Source of the DNA: Parasponia andersonii
Taxonomy: Eukaryota > Streptophyta > Magnoliopsida > Rosales > Cannabaceae
DNA length: 64,000 nucleotides
Assembly (NCBI GenBank): GCA_002914805.1
Contig: JXTB01000074.1
Span: 1,004,959 to 1,068,958, forward strand
Direction of reading: 5' to 3'
Of this stretch, positions 58,541 to 64,000 are shown piece after piece (the stretch's first letter is position 1; every line of letters begins with the position of its first letter). The position numbers and the translations under genes were made by a program. The notes beneath the pieces are model-generated. The model was not told the origin of the DNA. It made no database searches and was given only the letters and a program-made list of their open reading frames with translations.

Positions 58541-58900
58541 TTGATTCTATCGATTCTTAGATCACAGATTCAGGAGCCACTGACCATGTTTGTAATACTC
58601 TGCATGGATTCAAGAAAACTAGGAAGCTCACTAGTGAAGATTTCATATTGCGATTGGGAGAGGGCTCAATAGTTGAAGCTCATACAATGGGAGACATTAT
58701 TTGAATTTCGATGATTTTAGGTTTTTAGAAATAAAGAATTGCTATTATATTCTGGAGTTTAAACAGAATTTGATTTCTATTTCCTATTTGATGAGATAGG
58801 GTAATTTCTATTCATTTTGACAGTAAAGTTTCTATTAGAAAGAATAAAAGTCTTGTTTGTACTGGTACTCATAGGAATAATCTTTTCTTTATTCAACCTA
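58541..58900 (+). pseudogene. Copia element 4 protease (decayed)
   Basis: Active-site region reads SITDSGATDHVCNTLHGFKK in essence, with Asp-Ser-Gly intact near 58567-58575 and a stop just before it. LTSEDFILRLGEGSIVEAHT and the NCYYILEFKQNLISI region follow. It is broken by stops. Confidence 0.8.
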
Positions 58901-60006
58901 AAAGAATCTCATTGCACAATCTTGAAAATGATTCTAAACATGTAGAACCCAAACATAAGAAAGTGAAAGTGAGTACTAATGATGAAACATATCTATAGCA
59001 TTTAAGATTCGGTCATATCAACCTAAGTAAAATTTAAAGGTTAGTTAATGATAGACCTTTAAGTTCGTTAGAAGTCAAACCATTGCCAACTTGTGAATCC
59101 TGTCTGGAAGATAAAATGACTAAAAGACCATTTACTGGAAAAGATCTTAGAGTTCAAGAATGTCTTGAGTTAGTACACACTGATATTTGCAGGTCTATAA
59201 ATATTCAAGCTTAAGGAGGTTTTGAATACTTCATTATGTTTACAGATAATTATTTTAGATTTCGATATGTTTACCTAATGCAATGTAAATCAGATTCTTT
59301 TGAAATGTTTAGAAAATCCAAAGCGGAAACTGAAAAATAGTTAGGAAAAAACATAAAAACCCTTCGATCTGATCGAGGTGGTGAATACCTCTATGGGGAA
59401 TTCTCTAAATTTCTCATAGAAAATGGGATCCTATCCCAACTTACATCATCTGGTATGCCTCAACTAAATAGTGTTGCCGAAAGAAGAAATAAGACACTTT
59501 TGGATATGGTTCGGTCGATGCTCAGTTATTTATAATTACCTGCATCTTCTTGGGGTTATGCCTTAGAAACTATTGTGTACCTACTGAATAGAGTTCCTTC
59601 TAAGTCAGTATTTAAGACACCATTTGAATTATAGAAAGGATATAAACTTAGTTTGTGTCATATCTATATTTGGGGTTGTCCAGCATACGTGCTGAAAGAA
59701 AAAATGACTAAGTTGGAATCACGATATAAATTGTGTCTATTTATAGGTTACCCAAAAGGAACAAGAGGGTATTATGTCTATGGTACTGGAAAAAAGAATG
59801 AATTTATGAGCACAAATGCTACTTTCTTGGAAGAAAACTATATGAATGATTTCAAGCCAAAAAGTAAGTTAGTTCTTGAAGAATTAACTGATGACATTGT
59901 CAACCAATCTACAGAAGAAAAGATTGAGAAAGTACTTAGGAAAAATAAATCACTTGAAACTCAACACGAATCAGATCCTCGTCGTGGTGGGAGAGTTGTC
60001 AGATAA
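58901..60006 (+). pseudogene. Copia element 4 pre-integrase and integrase (decayed)
   Basis: Pre-integrase: HLRFGHINLSKI and CESCLEDKMTKRPF (about 58990-59150). Integrase core: first Asp in LELVHTDIC, FEYFIMFTDNYFRFRYVYLM, second Asp in LRSDRGGEYLYGEF, Glu in SVAERRNKTLLDMVRSML. After some stops the last open part (59653-60006) reads CHIYIWGCPAYVLKEKMTKL, then GYPKGTRGYYVYGTGKK and an acidic tail. The catalytic triad is still readable, but the frame carries several stops. Confidence 0.85.
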
Positions 60007-60069
60007 CCTGAAAAATACTTATGAATAGAAGAGTCTTATGACCAAGAATCTGATCCTTATATCTACAAT

Positions 60070-60442
60070 TAGGCAATGGATGATGTTGAAAAAGATCTCT
60101 AGCAAAAAGCAATGGAATCTGAAATAGAGTCCATATACTCTAATAAAGTCTGGGAACTTATAGATCCACCTGAAGAGATAAAACCTATTGAGTGTAAGTG
60201 GGTCTATAAAAGAAAGAGGGGAGACTGCATAGGGTTGGGCTTGAAACAATAAAGTGATTTTTCTAGTACCATATGTTGATGATATTCTAATCATTGGGAA
60301 TTATGTTGGATCATTATCATCAGTAAAAGTCTGGTTAGCACAATATTTTGATATGAAAGACTTAGGTGAAGCATGCCATGTTCTAGGAATACAAATTCTA
60401 CAAGACAGAAAGAACAAACGCATAGCTTTATCACAAGCTTCA
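60070..60442 (+). pseudogene. Copia element 4 reverse transcriptase with internal deletion
   Basis: The N-terminal part reads KAMESEIESIYSNKVWELID and IECKWVYKRKRGD. About 150 expected residues, including the first catalytic Asp block and the AFLNG region, are then missing. The sequence resumes at KVIFLVPYVDDILIIGN, with the YVDD box at 60272-60283, then MKDLGEACHVLGIQI and KRIALSQAS. It is cut at 60442 by the solo LTR and resumes at 63447. Confidence 0.85.
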
Positions 60443-63441
60443 TGTGGTGCCCAAGATTCTCATATGTATATTGAGCCAATAATAAATATGTTCTAATTGT
60501 ATATTAGGTATCTAGAAGTCGTTAATAGTAGTTTTATAGTAACATGCTCATTCATTATGTTCTGTGCATTTACATACATGTTATTACACTAATAATTGTC
60601 GATGTGTCCCAATGTAGTGTAAAGGTTCAATACCCTCAGAGAAAGAGAGCTCAGTGTGCTAAAAGAACAAAGAATATAATTATGAAAGCAATACTATGTG
60701 CACATACATTAAGATCGTACTTGTTGATAACTTGGTCAAATAGTAGTTTTTCGGTAAAATATAACTTTCACGCATTTCAGAGCTGAATTCACGGTGTGTT
60801 TAACATGTCAAATAGGCTTGATTCAATGTCTCGGACTTATTTATAGTATTTTATTTGTCGGCTCCAGGTAAACACGAGGTGGCATTCAGTACACTAATTC
60901 GTATTTAGTCGCACTAAGGTAGCTTAGATTAAGCTTAATTGCATAATGTCATTTTTGTGCATTCTAATAATTGAGTGCTAATACTATGTTTGCATTGTTA
61001 ATTGGAGTCTAATTGACTTTCTTTTTATGTTTACTGATTGGTTAAGGGGCTAGGTTCCACCAAATTACAATAAGATTGGCCATATAGGATCATAAGTCAA
61101 AGTATGACTAGTTTTCACTTTCTAAGGTAGGATTAATCAACTTTGGCTATACTTGGGTGTATAAGAGTGACCACCAATGTGGTGACTATGCTAAGGATGT
61201 TCTAGAGCTAGACACATGAAAAGTGATGTGCAAAATACCCAAAATACTCCTTAGAATTTAAGTTATACCTTTTCTTAGCCATTAAGTGTTGATTTTGGGT
61301 CAAATCTAGTCATTTGCTTTCCCTTTCTCTCTAGCCACGACCTGAAACTCTCCAATGCTTTTTCTGACTTGTCTCAACTTCCCTCAAAAATTTCCAAGAG
61401 TTTCCAAGTGGTAGAACTCAAATTGGAGCCCTAGAAAGCAAGATACACCAAAACTAGTCAAGGTAATTCTATTAAGTTCTTCTTTCTAGGTCTTGTCCTT
61501 TAATTTCAATTCTCTACTTGTTCCCACTTAAATAATGGTTTCTTCAGATCTTCTTAAGTCCAAAAATCTATTTCTAAGCTTTGAGAATCAATTTGGTGGA
61601 GATAGAAGGCAAGAAGTCTAGCAAAGCTCAAACTAGTCAAGGTGAGGTTTATGTAGGATTTTGAATTTATAGTTCATTTATTTGTTTCAGCACTTAAAAC
61701 AAAGCTATTATTTGATGAATAATGATCCTAGGAACCCTTATATATATCACCAGAAACATAAAATTTAGGTGGAGGATTAAAGTTAAATCTAAGGCCCCAA
61801 AGATTGCTATTTATGGATTTAAGTGTTTTCATATGTGGTAGATTAAGTTTTCCATATTTGTAATCTAATTTCTTAAACTTATAGTATAAATTTTATTGAT
61901 TCTATTAGTTATTATACTTATTTGATGGCTGGTTATAATGGCACACAAGTGTAAAAGTCGTTTAAACTTTGTAAAAATTGAAAAGAATTCAAATGCACTT
62001 AGGTTGTTCCAAATGATCCTCTTTGATGTGTATATGTGAGAATTGGATTGTTAATTGCTATTGCAGGTTTAAAATCATGATTTTAATTATGTGGGAATGT
62101 TCCTAAAATAGGGGAGGTACTGTCCAAATGTTTTTAAAATGAAATGGCACCATTTAGGAGCAAATGGACTTATTTTTACAAAATGATGTGCCATTTTGGA
62201 CTATTTTGTGCTAATGAATTAGCATTCATATTTTAATACTTTTGAATAGTTTTTCAATGCTAGTTATTGACTACCAAGTACTTTAAGTGATTTATATACT
62301 TCTGAGTCATTTTAAGATCAAGTTTCCTAATTTGGTGGAAGTTATTATTTCGGTCTTGTTCAAGTATCTTAATGCATTCTTTTTATAAAATGTGCATATT
62401 GAATAATAGTAATTTATGATAGGTGATTAGCACACCAAGCTCTAGAGGATATTGACTCTTTCCACTATCAATTCTTATTCAGGACACGAGATAAGTAAAG
62501 ACTTACAAATGTATCACAAGAACTTTATGGAAGATGTAATTATGTGAAACTTACTTATTCCTGAAAGTTATGAAATAGCATGTGCATGGCACATCTTGCA
62601 TGCAAATAGAGAATTTTATTATAAGAGTATTTGAAAGTGAGTACCAATGTACCAATTTTATAAGATAAGTTTTAATGGCAATTGCTAATCTGTCGGAGCT
62701 GGATAGGTAAGTCTATTGATGCAGACTCTCTCGTTGAAGTGAGATTTGCGGATCTTATGATATGTCTCGTTGAAGTGGGACAATATTAGTGTGGTATGGG
62801 ATGCCTCTTTGATGAGGGAAGGAGTTTTTAAAAACTTCACACGATGGTCGCACCTTATTTTCAATCTTGACCAGAGTCTCCGCCCAATTTAATCACATCC
62901 TATTGACTTACGGGACAAGCAATGTGCTAAGGGGCCCAACTAAGAATAATTTTTAAGGAAAATGCATGGACTCAAATGTTTAAGAAAGAAAAGAGTATAA
63001 TGGGAACTTTATGAGATTTTAAAGCATTCATAAGCATACATAGTTTTTACTTACTGAGCTTTAGCTCATTTTAGTCTTGTGATGCAGATGAGGAGGCACA
63101 TTTTGGTATTGACTAGCTGGTTACCTAGTTTGTCTTTTGTCGCCATGATCATACAGATGTAGACGAGCTTGATCTTTGGGTACATTTTTGTTTTGAGATA
63201 TTTTGGTGTAATGTAAATACTACTGCTGATGGCAAAATCGACTAGTGAAAACCTCTTTTGATTGTACATTTTGTAAAGACACTTTTAACAAGAAATACCA
63301 TAAAGTTGCTTCTGTCCAAAAGTTTTGGAAAGTTCAAAAATTACCCACCTTTTTATCAAAACAAAAGATAATATTTAAGAAAGAATAATACTTCATAGTT
63401 TGACTGTATATGACAATATGGTTAAACTAGGGGGTGTTACA
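60443..63441 (+). mobile_element. Solo LTR, 2999 bp, inserted in copia element 4 RT
   Basis: Starts TGTGGTGCCCAAG and ends GGGGGTGTTACA, with the perfect 5-bp duplication CTTCA at 60438-60442 and 63442-63446. The RT sequence joins across it (LSQAS to YIDKILARLAMQNSKKG). It has no PBS, tract or coding interior. The length, TG...CA ends and 5-bp duplication suggest a gypsy element with long LTRs, but it is not obviously the same family as the Tekay or LARD-like LTRs in this window. Confidence 0.9.
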
Positions 63442-63446
63442 CTTCA

Positions 63447-64000
63447 TATATAGACAAAATACTGGCTAGGCTTGCAATGCAAAATTCCAAGAAAGGTTTA
63501 ACACCTTTTCGTAAAGGAATTAATCTATCTAATGAGAATTCTTCTAAGACGGAAGAAGAGAAAGAACAGATGAGAAATATTCTTTATGCTTTAGCAGTGG
63601 GAAATCTCATATATGTCATGCTTTATATAAGACCAGATATTTATTATGCTATTGAGATTGTAAGTCGTTACCAATCTAATCTAAGACCTGAACATTACAG
63701 TGCAGTTAAACATATTCTAAAGTATCTTCAGAGAACTAGAAATTATATGCTTGTATATTCTAGAGAAGATCTAACACCTGTTGAATATAACAACCTATAA
63801 CACTCTACTGTAATAATAGTAGAACAGTTGCAAACTCCACAGAACCCAGAAGCCACAAGAGGAAAAAAACACATAGAAAGGAAATATTATTACTCAGAGA
63901 AATTATTTTAAGAGGAGACGTGATAGTGAGTAAGATAGCATCCACAAAGAACCTTGCTGCTCCTTTTACCAAATCTTTGGCTACCAAAATATTTGAGGAC
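63447..64000 (+). pseudogene. Copia element 4 RT end and RNase H (internally deleted, runs off the window)
   Basis: Open from 63477 to 63800 with MQNSKKGLTPFRKGINLSNE, RPDIYYAIEIVSRYQSNL and VKHILKYLQRTRNYMLVYSR, the usual end of copia RT and start of RNase H. About 75 residues of RNase H, including its first acidic site and the AEAEY-type block, are missing after VEYNN. The sequence picks up as a CNNS-like segment, KKHIERKYYY and finally KIASTKNLAAPFTKSLATKI at the right edge. The 3' LTR must lie beyond 64000. Confidence 0.85.

Larger units (their letters stand above)
54111..64000 (+). mobile_element. Ty1/copia element 4, 5' LTR to RNase H, cut by window edge
   Basis: Order is 5' LTR 54111-55732, PBS 55735-55746, a long leader with a GC-rich island, gag from 57660, protease, pre-integrase, integrase to 60006, RT 60070-60442, a nested solo LTR (60443-63441), then RT and RNase H to the right edge. 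The element inserted into the integrase of the older copia at 52197-54110. Two in-phase deletions, in RT and in RNase H, and many stops make it defective. Its LTR family is the one seen as a fragment at 3713-4760. Confidence 0.85.

Noticed and set aside
1..64000. tRNA, rRNA, organelle or viral (EPRV) inserts
   Set aside because: No cloverleaf with an anticodon arm, rRNA word or movement/coat protein motif was seen. The repeated tRNA-like words are primer-binding sites of retroelements.

Overview
The window reads as intergenic DNA of a flowering plant, most likely a eudicot. It is strongly AT-rich, has no intact long reading frame, and is built almost entirely of decayed, nested transposable elements. 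These are Ty1/copia elements (two of SIRE type), Ty3/gypsy elements of Tekay/Del chromovirus type with very long LTRs, a large non-autonomous gypsy-like element, a hAT DNA transposon and one CACTA-like end. Every primer-binding site I could find is the initiator-Met-tRNA type. I see no intact host gene, tRNA, rRNA or organelle insert. Lineage names rest on motif recognition, not on searches.

Layout. 1-3409: non-coding AT-rich DNA with a three-copy repeat (345-760) and a degenerate ~147-bp tandem array (1333-2765). 3410-10696: SIRE copia 1 (minus; 5' LTR, gag, PR, INT, RT) whose 3' end is cut off against a fragment of another copia LTR; the block is flanked by two direct copies of a ~270-bp sequence. 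10697-35640: SIRE copia 2 (minus, target duplication TCCAA). It holds a 2.6-kb solo LTR (12427-15027, duplication AAAGT) and a 13.25-kb Tekay chromovirus (19711-32964, duplication GGAAG). The 5' end of copia 2 (LTR plus gag N-terminus) lies inverted at 33787-35640. 35641-36109: unidentified sequence. 36110-42804: a non-autonomous gypsy-like element (minus) with LTRs, primer-binding site and polypurine tract but a non-coding interior. Its 5' LTR is cut by a hAT transposon (42805-49088, 8-bp duplication), which is itself split by a 3.74-kb solo Tekay LTR (43960-47703, duplication AGTTT). 49097-52193: low-complexity DNA with two possible exon-like fragments, ending in a CACTA-type terminus. 52197-54110: a copia pseudogene interrupted by another copia (54111 to the right edge), which carries a GC-rich leader and a 3.0-kb solo LTR (60443-63441, duplication CTTCA).

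No genes work together as a pathway here. What can be read is history: at least four layers of insertion, three solo LTRs with intact target duplications that record LTR-LTR recombination, one local inversion, and coding decay in which most premature stops look like C-to-T changes. The most unusual points are a second, zinc-knuckle-free gag-like ORF in the leader of the Tekay element, a duplicated LTR end in that element, the inverted 5' end of SIRE copia 2, and its extra ORF between RNase H and the 3' LTR.
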